Assembly (NCBI RefSeq): GCF_000143415.4
Contig: NW_003314367.1
Span: 276,598 to 340,597 of the forward strand
Reading direction: 5' to 3'
DNA length: 64,000 nt
Source: Selaginella moellendorffii
Taxonomy: Eukaryota > Streptophyta > Lycopodiopsida > Selaginellales > Selaginellaceae
The translations under genes were made by a program, and so were the position numbers. Below, one piece after another: positions 9,780 to 19,219 of this stretch. Position 1 is the first letter of the stretch. Every line of letters begins with the position of its first letter. The notes under the pieces are model-generated. The model was given only the letters and a program-made list of their open reading frames with translations. It was not told the origin of the DNA and searched no databases.

Positions 9780-11773
9780 CAAGATTCGTATGTGTTTGAG
9801 AGCAGCACGTAACAAGACGAGTTCGTTTCATCCAACTTCTGCACTTGTTGAGCAATCTTTCGTTTGGTTATTCCCATGAGTGAGTCCAAGCAACGGGACT
9901 AGGATGGAAGGGCAAGTTGTGAATCAAATCCTGAGCTTCAGCCAGCCTTCCTGCTCTTCCCAGATGATCGGCGATGCAGATGTAATGCTCAGCCATGGGA
10001 TCAACACCATAGTCGTTTCTCAAGCTCACAAAATACGTCCACCCGTCTTTCAGCTCCCCACAGTGACAACAAGACGAAAGCACCGCGATGAAGGTGATTC
10101 CATCCGGTTCAACTCCATCCAAACCCATCTTCTTGAAGAGATCCAGAGCTAGCAGGCCATGACCACTCTGTGCATATGCAGATATCATCGCACTCTAAGA
10201 CACCGTGCGTCTTTCAGGCATCGCATCGAAGATCCGACGAGCCTCCTCCAAACTCCCGCACTTCCCATACATTGTCAGGATCGACGTCGAAACCGGCTCC
10301 AACGCGCTGAATCCGGCGGGGACGGCTTCGGGGTGGATCAGCTTCCCGACTCTGTGCAACAGTCGACTCTGAGCAACGAGACCGTTGCACAGGCGTCGAA
10401 GATCGTAACGAAGCTGATCTCGTTGGGTTGCAAGCCTTCAAGATCCATCTTTCGAAACAACGCGATGGCCTGCTGATTATGCCCGTTGTGCGAATATGCC
10501 GCAATCGTAACGTTCCAGGAAACCACATCTCTGCAAGGCATCTGATTCAAGACATCCACAGCTTGATCAACCAGTCCGTTCTGAGCATAGGCTGTGACCA
10601 TTGAGTTCCAGGTCACGACATCCCTCTCAGGCATCTTTTCAAACAACACCCTTGCCTCACGTAAGTGACCGTTTTGCGCATACGCTCTAACGATCGTCGT
10701 CCACGATACGACATTCTTCTCCGGCATCGCATCAAACACCATCCTCGCAAGTCCCAAATCGCCCTCCGAAGCGTACGCAGCTACGATCGTGTTCCTTTGC
10801 TGAGGCATTCCGTCAAACAAAACCTTTGCTCGAGCGGTGTCGCCATTTTGAGCATACGCGGAGATCATCAGCGACCACGAAACCAGATCTCTCCTCGGCA
10901 TCTCTTCGAACAATGTCTCGGCCTCGCGAAAACGCTTCGTGTGAGCGTAACCAGATATCATCACATTCCAAGAGACGACGTCTTTCTCGGGCATCAACTC
11001 GAAAACCTTCTTCGCTTCGTCTTAATGTCCGTACTGACAATACGCAGCCAGCATGGCTGTCCAGACCAGAACATTCCTCTCAGGCATTCCTTCAAAAACC
11101 TTCCTCGAATCCTCGACTTTGCCGTTGCGAGCGTACGCCGTGAGCATCGCGCTCCAGGAAACGACGCTTCGATACGGCATCAGATCGAAGAAATCTTATG
11201 ATGAGTCTAAATCACCCATCTGCCAGTAGGCAGTGATCATCGTCGTCCAGGAAGCCACATCTTTATCACCCATGCTCTCGAACAAGCTTCTAGCATGCAG
11301 CAGACGACCATTCTGCGCAAACACTTCCATCATCACGTTCCAGGCGACTATATCACGACAAGGCATCGAATCAAACAGATCCTCAGCCTCTTCAAGACCA
11401 CCAGTTCTTCCGTAGGCTTCTAGCATTATCGTCCAGGAAACCACATTCTTGATCGGCATCTTACCGAACAAAATCCTCGCTTGCAGCAACTGACCATTCT
11501 CTGTATATGCACGGATCATGATGTTCCAAGTGAACGCTATTTAACACTATCAAACACGTCGCGAGCGTCAGGCAAACTCCCGCATTTCCCGTACATCTGA
11601 ACGAGCAGATTGCAGAGGACTGTGTTGTTTGTTTGCCAGGACGCATGGATCTCTCTGTGAAGTTGTTTCCCTCTGGCTAAGTCTCTGGTAAGAGCGCAGG
11701 ATTTCAGCAGCGAGACGTACAGAGCTGGGCTGATGGTGGTGCTAGAAACGCACATCTCTGTCAACTGAATCAT
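9780..11773 (-). pseudogene. PLS-class pentatricopeptide repeat gene, copy 1, broken
   Basis: The minus strand from 11773 encodes MIQLTEMCVS, then many ~31-36-residue PPR units (for example VVSWNVMISGYAHTKRF, DVVTWNSMVTAYAQNG) and an E-domain-like C-terminus (AEHYICIADHLGRAGRLAEA). No DYW domain is seen. Such proteins normally bind organelle RNAs, often at editing sites. It is interrupted by a small deletion with stop near 11540, an in-frame TAA near 11196, another near 11022, and frame changes near 10330 and 10190. The gene starts only 33 bp downstream of the DUF1218 stop codon on the same strand. Block X' has a second, differently damaged copy. Confidence 0.9.
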
Positions 11774-11806
11774 CGATCTTATACAGCGCTAGCCTACAGC
11801 TTCTAT

Positions 11807-12479
11807 CTAAACTGGTTTTGCGACTTCCATATCAACAATCCGGCTTGTTTCGTCGGTGCTCGTCTTCTTCTTCGGTTTCTTCATGCCGCTCATGTAGACG
11901 GACAAGTAGGCAATGCTGAGCAGCAAAGTGACGAGTGTAAAAGCAGCACCCACAACACTCACGCCTTGCAGAACAGTGCTGCAACCAGATTCTTCAAACC
12001 TTTCCACTTGATAACTACTGAGGCTGGCCGCCGTGTTCAAGAAGAGCTCAGCGATCACGAAAGAGATCCTGCCATTACCACAAAAGTTGATCTTTTTAAA
12101 TAAATGAATTTTTTTTTTTGCTGAAAATACCAGGAAAGAGTGAGGAGGATAATTGCAGCAATCTTGCATCCGCGTCGATGAAGCGACGAAGAACAGCAAG
12201 TGCATTTTGTGGCGGCTGTGGCGGTGATTTGGCCGAGAAGCAAACACACGGCAGCTCCGATAGCTAAGCCGCTTGCTACCCCTCCTCTCTTGGGAGTGCA
12301 TCTGATTCTGGTGTGATCAGATGAAATCATGGTTTCCTACAGCCAGAAAACGTGAATTCAAGGGCGAAGTGAAGGCGGCTTACATGATAACTTGTGGACG
12401 AAGAACCGACTGAAAGGCCGAACGCGAGGAGATCCAACGCAAATGTAAATGCAGCAGCGGGATAAAGAGATAGCCTCAT
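11807..12479 (-). CDS. DUF1218 family membrane protein, copy 1
   Basis: Three exons give an open frame of 187 residues: 12479-12384, 12336-12131 and 12068-11807. Introns are 47 bp (12337-12383) and 62 bp (12069-12130), both GT-AG, and the exon lengths sum to exactly 188 codons. The product has an N-terminal hydrophobic segment (LYPAAAFTFALDLLAFGL), a second one after the RCTPKRGG motif, a CTCC cysteine cluster, and two more around SWISFVIAELFL and VVGAAFTLVTLLLSIAYL: the four-helix DUF1218 layout. A basic KKPKKK tail follows. Some Arabidopsis DUF1218 proteins (MODIFYING WALL LIGNIN-1/2) affect secondary-wall lignin; that role is not shown here. The second copy is truncated. Confidence 0.85.
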
Positions 12480-13020
12480 TGAAACTCTTGCAACTGGGAA
12501 TGAATCAATTGAAGCAGAAGCAGAGTAAAGGGAGACATTGTCGGTGAAGTTAAGCGACGTGAGTTAGTATTTAACATATAATTAACAAAATGTTTGCAAA
12601 AAACATTAATTCTATGAAAATAGTCAACTCTATGTTTTGTCACGAAGAGTGGCGGTCAAGCTATGTTGCTATCTTCCTCCTCGAGCGCAGTTTGCCGAGC
12701 GTATGGGGAATTCTAATCGGTACATAATATTCTTTTCCATACAAAGAATATTTTGGTGCACGGTAATTGTGTCAAGTTTAAGGATTTTATAAAAATATAA
12801 TTATTATTTTGTATTTATATATTTATAATTATAATTATATATATATAACTAAATATAAACTATAATATAAACATAACTCTTCTCAATTTGTTTCATGAAC
12901 CACCAGTCAGTCCTCATCGTCAATGAATGCATTGTTATACAGTGACGTGAGCGAATTTGTCTCTCGTCAACTTTGAACTTTTCAACTATTTTCGCTGCTA
13001 TCTGCTAACAAACAATAGTA
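12480..13020. other. Upstream AT-rich DNA, no gene seen
   Basis: This holds the presumed 5' region of DUF1218 copy 1 and the AT-rich edge of block X (alternating TA runs around 12790-12880). I see no coding segment here. Confidence 0.6.
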
Positions 13021-13192
13021 TACCATGGGAACTGGAAATCTTCTGGCTCGTCAAGGAGTGTAGCATGTGTTCAGGATGTCCTTGTTCTTTGCAACCTTGG
13101 AGTAGGGGGAACCGAAAATACACATGGCAACGATGCTTTCCACATTAAAAAGTACCAATTTCGAAAGGATGAGTTACCTTTCCAGGAGTCCA
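13021..13192 (+). pseudogene. Unrecognised coding-exon remnant
   Basis: The plus strand reads MGTGNLLARQGV, then a stop and ~10 bp in another frame, then QDVLVLCNLGVGG and NTHGNDAFHIKKYQFRKDEL, ending at a CAG. The phrases look like real protein but need a frame change to join. I do not recognise the family. It is followed by repeats. Confidence 0.3.
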
Positions 13193-13378
13193 CATCAGCG
13201 ATTTGTGTTGGCCGCTACTTAACTCAACACAGAGTTTGTTTTACCTCTTAGAGCCTCTGCTCTCGAGTCCTGCCGTGTCAGTGAGTCCCGCCAAATCAGC
13301 GTGTCCTGCCATATCAGCGAGTCCCACCACGTTAGCACATCAACGATTTGTGCTGGTCACCACTTAACTCAGAATAAC
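13186..13378. repeat. Local repeats: four 18-bp units between a duplicated ~45-bp sequence
   Basis: Four head-to-tail 18-bp units of pattern gtcc(c/t)gcc.n.tcagcg. run from 13267 to 13338. On either side is a related sequence, cacatcagcgatttgtgttgg (13191-13211) and cacatcaacgatttgtgctgg (13336-13356), each continuing into ccacttaactcaa-like DNA. Confidence 0.75.
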
Positions 13379-14480
13379 CTTTCTAAAAATACGGTATCCC
13401 CAGGACCTTGCCGTGTGCGCGTAGTTTGTCTGCAGGAACTTCAGCTTGCAAGTTTCTGCAGTGTTATTCAAAGCCGGCAAATCATCCAATAGCACAAACA
13501 CCACCATGTAGCCAGCTCTGTCTAGTATCCCGAAAGCAGGGTTCACCAAGTTCTTCAGTAAAGCATCCGAGAACTCCGTATACTGATCAACCACCCCCGG
13601 CTCAGCAACGCATCTAGTAGGCGAATCGATGATGAGAAGATGAACAGCTCCCTGGACACATTTCGGTAGAGACTTTGCACAAAAAAGTGAACAGTTCAGC
13701 TTAACCTGTGACTGACAATCCAATCCTCAAGCTCCTTCAGTCCTGGCGGAAAAGGTCCCAGCTTTGAAGTACTACTGGACTGCAAGGTTTCCTGAATCTG
13801 CATGAATGATTTCCCAACTCCCGTTTTCGTTCTCTGGCATCAGCATCCTCAACATATCACCTTCTTCCGATCTGGAGACGGGGCTGAAGAAAAAGCCTGG
13901 CCCTTGCTGCCCTTGGTGGCCGATCTTGCTGACTTGATATCCATCTTCACCTGGAGCTTCCTCACAGCACTCTCGTTCTTCCACAATAGCTCTCACCGAT
14001 AATCCTTGTGTATCTTGTAGCTGGCCATCTCCCATTCCGGACAGCCACCGGGAAGGAAATCCAGCCAGAAAGAACAGTACTACACTTCAAAATCGCTAAT
14101 GTCACACATGAGCCTGCTCCACATGTTGCAACATCCATCTACTCTTCGAAATTTTCAGGGAGTGCATCATTTTTCCAATTGAAAAACCATAAATAGATAA
14201 ATATAAATAAAGAAACCAATTAAAGACTTGCCTGAATGTCATTCTTTTCGAACTCAAATAACTGAGAATGTACACTGAACTCCTTGTTCTCACACATGCT
14301 CTGGTACATATCTAGCTCTTGCATCTTCATATACCAGGCCATAAACTCGTCAACGTAACTGCTTGCCTGTTCGACCTGCAAGTGCCATTCCCTTTAGCTT
14401 TTTTCACAACTTTCTGAGGCCTAAGACCTCCCAACCAAGAGTTCCTTTGCATTTGGTACTTCTTCACCCACCGAGGTCGC
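13379..14480 (-). pseudogene. Unidentified multi-exon gene, probably decayed
   Basis: Several minus-strand segments look like exons: ERPRWVKKYQMQRNSWLGG near 14470, QASSYVDEFMAWYMKMQELDM near 14360 (ending at a possible GC donor), FPPGLKELEDWIVSHR near 13700, and GAVHLLIIDSPTRCVAEP with DQYTEFSDALLKNLV and GYMVVFVLLDDLPAL at 13660-13460. The last has the beta-strand/helix rhythm of a Rossmann-like fold, perhaps methyltransferase-like, but that is weak. No single intron set kept all parts open. I do not recognise the gene. Confidence 0.35.
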
Positions 14481-15408
14481 TCCTATGAAGATAGATAACA
14501 ATTAAGTAATATATCAATGAAGCAAAAGAGGACTTCATCCACCTCTATGCTAAGTCCCATTACTCTTTCAATAGCAACAAATTTCATTTTGTCATATTTA
14601 AACTCTTATTACACAAGTTCCAATAAACCAGACAGAATGCCCTAAACCAGATACCAGGCAGAATAGACTCAGCATTCGCATTGCAAGGTTTCCTTTGTTC
14701 CTTTGGCACTAAGTGGTTAGTAGCGTCAGCACTCTCCACTCTCAATAGGGTACTAAAACAACTGGTACTCCACCCATTATGTCAACCGACATTGCCAAAA
14801 GACATACCATCTTGTTTCTCCAAGTGAAATTACACTCTTTGATGAAAACCACCTAATAGAGTTTCAGCTGCCTTCAGTGACTTGCATATTCACTAACGTT
14901 CAGTTAGTTATTTCCCCCACAAGCCACTAATCCTAGATAATCAAAAAACTCAGACAACCAGATATCCACATCTCTCACAGGGACAAGTTCTATCCAAACA
15001 TGAGGTGGTTTCACTCCACCAAGCCTTTCGGTTATGCCTGCATTTCAACGCTTCCACAATCTAATAACTTCAGTTCCATTGTGGAGCTCATACACTAAAG
15101 GTTATCTAGTTCACCCAGAGCCTTTACGAGCCTACCAATAACCAAGAATTTCCAAAACCACATTACAGGTTTTCAAGCTCTTCAAACTCTCTCTATCGGT
15201 AAATTAGTTCTCCAGAGTTTCAGTTAGGTTCTCTAGTTAGCCAGGAAGAAAAACTCTTCCTACAGATTAGCGTTCGTTTAGCTTACAACAACTTGTAGCC
15301 AGCAAGGAATCCCAACATGTTTTGAGTTGACGTCCCATTTCGCAGTTCATCTGTTTGAAAATAAACTAAAGAAAATTAAAACAGTCAACTAGTCTCTCTG
15401 ATACCAAA
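14481..15408. other. No gene seen; possible retroelement interior
   Basis: Pyrimidine-rich DNA without credible open frames on either strand. It sits directly left of the PBS-like motif at about 15394-15408, so it may be decayed internal sequence of a minus-strand LTR element. No matching second LTR was found. Confidence 0.35.
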
Positions 15409-15547
15409 TGTCACGTGGACCCATTTTTGGTACCACGTGTTGCGGCTGCCCTCTCAAGCAGCCTCGACCCACGTTCCGACTCGGAACTTCTATTTTACCA
15501 ACTTTCGAGCTCAGATTATTAACCGCGCGCGACTTTAGGTTTAACAC
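15409..15547 (-). mobile_element. Possible short LTR with adjacent primer-binding site
   Basis: On the minus strand this ~139-bp segment begins TGTTAAACC, ends CACGTGACA, and is followed at once by TTTGGTATCAGAGAG, the usual initiator tRNA-Met primer-binding sequence of plant LTR elements. TG...CA ends plus a PBS suggest a 5' LTR. No second copy is visible, so the element would be truncated. Its upstream edge lies only 19 bp before the ATPase start codon. Confidence 0.45.
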
Positions 15548-15566
15548 ATTTTAGGGGTTGGCAGCT

Positions 15567-16817
15567 ATGGCGGCTGAAGCGGTGAGGGAGCTGAAGAAAT
15601 CGCTCAACGATGACGAGGGTTTCTTTGATAGGCACGAAGAGATGACTGATCTGCTCACACAGATTGAGGGAGGCCTCAACCGCATCGCTGTAGTGATGGG
15701 CCCCAACGATTCAGGCAAGTCCGCTCTACTCAAGCAGCTCAGGAAGATGTGGGATGCCAGCCCTCTACTGAAAGCCCAGTTGCCGCTCTTCTACGTCGAC
15801 ATGAGGGCTGCGAGTTCCCCGGAGCAGGCTGCTGCACAGATTGCAAGACAGATGCGAACTTGGGCTTCTTGGCTCAAAGATGTGGAAGCAGCCCTTCTGA
15901 AGATGATCGGAGGTGTCAATGTTGATCTGAAGAAGCTGACGTTCAAGGGCGTAAACCTTGATGCATCGAGCTTTCTAGAGCTATTAAAAGCGGAGCCAGT
16001 GAAGGACTTGGGCTCTATCATGAGTTGGTTTATGAGCCTGGTGGTTGAAAACCAGCATAGGAGGCCAATTTTTGTCATCGATGAAGCTGACAGGCTGAAG
16101 CGGTGGTCCGACCAGGATGTAAGCACTCTCCTAGGACGTTTCATAGCCATAACCAAGAAGGATCGGACTGCTATGGTGATTATGTCCACCTCCGACGACT
16201 TTTTTCGGCAGTGGTTCCAGAGTCACATATACGTTGAAAAGTGGAAGCCAGTTGCTGTGGGGCACTTTGGTGAAAAGAACGCCAAGGCATTCCTGTCAAG
16301 CCTCGTCGCCAAGCGCATAGCAGCAGGTGCCACAGCTCCCAACTCGTGGTCGGAGCAGAGGGTGTATGAAATCTGTGGCGGTTGCCCTTTAACACTTCAG
16401 AACTGTGTGATTGATGTGTTCGAGCAGGGAAGCATCATGGAGGTGGTTCTCGAAGACATGGTGGTGGCACAGCTGCCCATGATTCTCCTAGGACTGGAGC
16501 ATGGTCACGGCTGGGAAGAGGCTAACTTCAGGGAGGTGATGAAGCTCATTGTGGCGCATGGTGCAGTTGGGCTGTCAAAGATTTGCCACTGTATCTTCAA
16601 GTCGGACATCTCAGAGTGCCAGTGGCAGATCAAAGCGATGCTCTCCTTCAATGTGATACATGTTCGTTACATGCCGAGGGGACTGGTTTATGATGATCTT
16701 CGAGACTTTGACAGGGGGCGTGCCATGAACTGTGATTTCGTCATGGCAAGGTCGCCTACCCACCATGTGGCTATGAAAATGTTTTGTGATGGTGCGTTTG
16801 ACAAACCAGATGAATAG
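15567..16817 (+). CDS. Intronless P-loop ATPase (archaeal-ATPase/STAND-like)
   Basis: A single open frame encodes 416 residues from the ATG at 15567 (an in-frame TTG 9 bp earlier is not a likely start). Near residue 43 is a Walker A motif, GPNDSGKSALL. Around residues 165-175 is a hydrophobic strand ending in an acidic Walker B, PIFVIDEADR, and about 30 residues later a sensor-like strand, AMVIMSTSDD. The order and spacing fit the STAND-related ATPase group that includes archaeal-type ATPases, which use ATP to switch conformation. The C-terminal half (about 240-416) may be a winged-helix-like region; I see no recognisable effector domain. No transmembrane segment is apparent. It is the only clear plus-strand host gene here and has no introns. 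Confidence 0.8.
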   Translation: MAAEAVRELKKSLNDDEGFFDRHEEMTDLLTQIEGGLNRIAVVMGPNDSGKSALLKQLRKMWDASPLLKAQLPLFYVDMRAASSPEQAAAQIARQMRTWASWLKDVEAALLKMIGGVNVDLKKLTFKGVNLDASSFLELLKAEPVKDLGSIMSWFMSLVVENQHRRPIFVIDEADRLKRWSDQDVSTLLGRFIAITKKDRTAMVIMSTSDDFFRQWFQSHIYVEKWKPVAVGHFGEKNAKAFLSSLVAKRIAAGATAPNSWSEQRVYEICGGCPLTLQNCVIDVFEQGSIMEVVLEDMVVAQLPMILLGLEHGHGWEEANFREVMKLIVAHGAVGLSKICHCIFKSDISECQWQIKAMLSFNVIHVRYMPRGLVYDDLRDFDRGRAMNCDFVMARSPTHHVAMKMFCDGAFDKPDE

Positions 16818-16868
16818 AAACTGACCATTATCCTTAATATTAATTAATATAGAAATGTCAAAGACAAA

Positions 16869-17766
16869 CTTTTGCAACCTGTGATAAGCTTCGTTTCCAT
16901 CCTGCAAGGATCCCCGTAAATGTACATCCACAACAGCAGCGCATGCCTTTCCGTCACAGCCTTGAGTTCCTTCTTAAAAGAATGCTTCGACTTGAAGAAG
17001 ACGGGGCCCTGTGCTAAGGGGGGCATTTTGATCCGAACTTGCGTGACCAGCGCTTCCAGCAGTGATCTTCTGTCACCAAAGCTGAGCCTACCGAAACAAG
17101 CACCAGACCTGCTTTCTGATCTTCTCGAGCTGCACTCGTCGCCATCGCTGTTCCCCGCCATCAAACCCATGAGTGTGCTGTCTAGACTGATTGGCAAACG
17201 CTGCTTCTGCTCGGTGATGTCCAGTAAGAGAACGTTGCAGTTGTTGCTCCTGGCGGCTTCAAATCTCCCGGGATAGCAGTAGTCGTCCCTGTCCCTTCCG
17301 TGGAGGAAAAACGCTAGAGATCCGTCAGGAAGGCCGAAGATCTCAAACACCGGAGCCCAGAGCAACCCGCAATCCATTCCTCGAGGGGTGGTATGATTCG
17401 GCAGCCCCCCACCGAAAGAAATCCCCAAGTGACATAGACTAAGTTCCCCAGCTCCGGATTCTGATGCACCCAAATACCCACCAGATTCCTGACCCCGTTG
17501 ATGAATCTGAGCAGCGCCTCCTGCGACTGCAGCCCATTCCTCCAAGTGCTCAAGTCGATGTATTCCTCCGCTTCTTCTTCTCTAACCAGCCTTTGGCACT
17601 GCGGGAACCAGACCTTATCAGAGCTGCAGACATCTCGAAGCTTGCAAGAAGTGGCGCTGAGGTTGCAGAGATCTCTGTGACAGACGCGGCTGGATATCAA
17701 CCCGAACACATCGTCCGGAAGATCAGTCAACAAGCCGTCGTGATCTTCCATCAAGGAAAAAAACAA
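16869..17766 (-). pseudogene. F-box protein, At5g39450-like, frameshifted and truncated
   Basis: From 17766 the minus strand encodes MFFSLMEDHDGLLTDLPDDVF, an F-box (LPDDVFGLISSRVCHRDLCNLSATS), then GIWVHQNPELGNLVYVTWGF and VGGCRIIP, diagnostic of this plant F-box group. A one-base change in a CCACCCC tract near 17395 moves the frame; it resumes as LLWAPVFEIFGLPDGSLAFFLHGRD and CNVLLLDITEQ. Such proteins are presumed substrate adaptors of SCF ubiquitin ligases. Homologues are much longer; here the frame ends next to the ATPase gene, so the 3' part is missing or in unseen exons. A methionine at 17751 is an alternative start. Confidence 0.8.
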
Positions 17767-18249
17767 GCTCCTCGATCACGCATCAGAGGTAACATTATCA
17801 GAGGTAACAGCAGCGACAGGAACAGCCAGCCACCAAGCCAACTCCATTCGGAAATAAACTGTTACAGAGAATCCTCGAAAAGCGCACAAATATCACATGT
17901 TCCTCTACCATACAAAGCAATTGAACCCAGTGACTATCGGCAGCTCCAAAGGGTCTCATCCACCTACAAGAAAGTACCAATTAGACACTGCCAGGCCACG
18001 TTCATGTCTATGTTCTTGCCCGGAAAAAGACTTACTATCAGAAGCTCACGACATATAAGCCTTTTTATTTCCGCAGATCTGAATCAGAAAAAAAATTCCT
18101 GAGAAAAAAGAGAACAGTTCGTCGTTTCTATGAATCACTGAACCAGCAGCAGCGCCACTTTGCGCTTTGAACACGACCTGATCAAGCCATCCAAACCCTG
18201 ATCCAGTATTTTAAAAGCCGCACAAAATCTAAATCTAACAAATGCTTAC
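17767..18249. other. Intron and possible last exons of the family A gene
   Basis: It aligns with 465-1063 and 25115-25697. On the minus strand it has a pyrimidine-rich stretch, an AG-bounded possible exon ending CRELLI, an intron-like segment with CTAAT and TTGTAG, then VDETLWSCR and a stop. Phase does not join cleanly to exon 1, so the downstream structure is unresolved. Confidence 0.35.
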
Positions 18250-18753
18250 CTGATAGAGGGATGTGGAACAGTCGATCATGACTTGGTTGTGGGCTGTTAT
18301 AACATCCTCCTTCACTGTGTCATGAAGTGCCTGGAGGTCCTCCTTGATTGCAGCACGCATAGCCGCAACATTCAGTGCTCCAACCACAGCAACAAAGTCC
18401 TCCTTCAAGGCACCATGGATTGCTTGCAAATCTTCCCTCACTGCTGCACGAATGGATCCCATTCCTGCTCCAACCACGGCAGCAACGTCTTCCTTTATGG
18501 CACCATGGATTGCTAGCACATCCTCCCTCACTGCACCATGGATCGCTTGCACATCCTCCCTCACTGCCGCACGAATGCCAGAGGCCATCACCTGGAGATT
18601 CTCAGTCAGGGCTCCCATTCTTGCACGCATGGCAGATGCCAGCACCAGCACACAAGCTGTGGTCACGATGCACAGCACACAAGCTGTGGTCACGATGCAC
18701 AGCACACTGATCGCAATGGTGCTAACAAGCACCATCGCAATCAGAAATTCCAT
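18250..18753 (-). CDS. Membrane-anchored 11-mer repeat protein, family A (exon 1, best copy)
   Basis: Exon 1 encodes 168 residues from 18753 and ends in phase 0 at CAG|GTAAGC. Residues about 3-42 are hydrophobic and contain a perfect 9-residue duplication (VLCIVTTAC twice) absent from the other copies. Then come 11-residue units of pattern A-(V/I/L)-(R/K)-E-D-(L/V/F)-x-A-x-x-G: AVREDLQAIHG, AVREDVLAIHG, AIKEDVAAVVG, AVREDLQAIHG, ALKEDFVAVVG, AIKEDLQALHD, with short spacers. This predicts an amphipathic hendecad helix behind a signal anchor. The repeat also appears as 33-bp DNA units, so slippage can change its length. Family and function are unknown to me. It lies between the F-box remnant and BRWD copy B. 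Confidence 0.65.
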
Positions 18754-19219
18754 CGCTAGGTCCGCAATAATAAAATCAGGCTTTGCAGCTGCAAGAAAAA
18801 CGAGGTTTGCAGCAGCTTTGCAAGATGCGAATAACGCTTGCCAGAATTTCGAGCCACCCGCCCTATCTTCGCAAGAACCCTAAGCTAGGGTTCCCTTTTT
18901 TGAAATAAAGGCGATGTTACGTACAATGGGCCACTGACCACTTTCTTGGTGGGCCACCGTTCGTACAGTGGTCTGGCGGGAACTCGAGTTCCTTGTCAGT
19001 GGATTCTCGCGATTTCCATCAGTACGCAGCCTCGATGACAAGAGGAGGAGGAAGAGGAGAAGAATGGCGCCCCATCTCCTCGACTTCCTTCTTCCTCATG
19101 GTTTTCCAGGTATGAGAGTGATCCTCAGAATAATCTCGTGTTTGACAATGTAGATGGATGTGTAAGGAAAATGTTTCTATTCTTCGCTAACTAAGACCTC
19201 GAGAATTTTTTTACAAAGC

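Larger units (their letters stand above)
1..12865. repeat. Segmental duplication block X
   Basis: This block matches 24659-63410 in the same order and orientation once the 27.6 kb retrotransposon nest is removed from the second copy. Position 1 aligns with 24659, so the block probably starts before the window. The right edge is in AT-rich DNA after the DUF1218 gene, where the two copies stop matching near 12865 and 63410. The copies differ by deletions, small inversions and one short insertion with a tRNA fragment. Edges were placed by eye. Confidence 0.85.

Noticed and set aside
10665-11201. Plus-strand frames of 60-180 codons over the PPR genes, also at 33184-33927 and 61738-62025
   Set aside because: Antisense shadows of PPR repeats. 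Their apparent repetition reflects the repeats on the minus strand.
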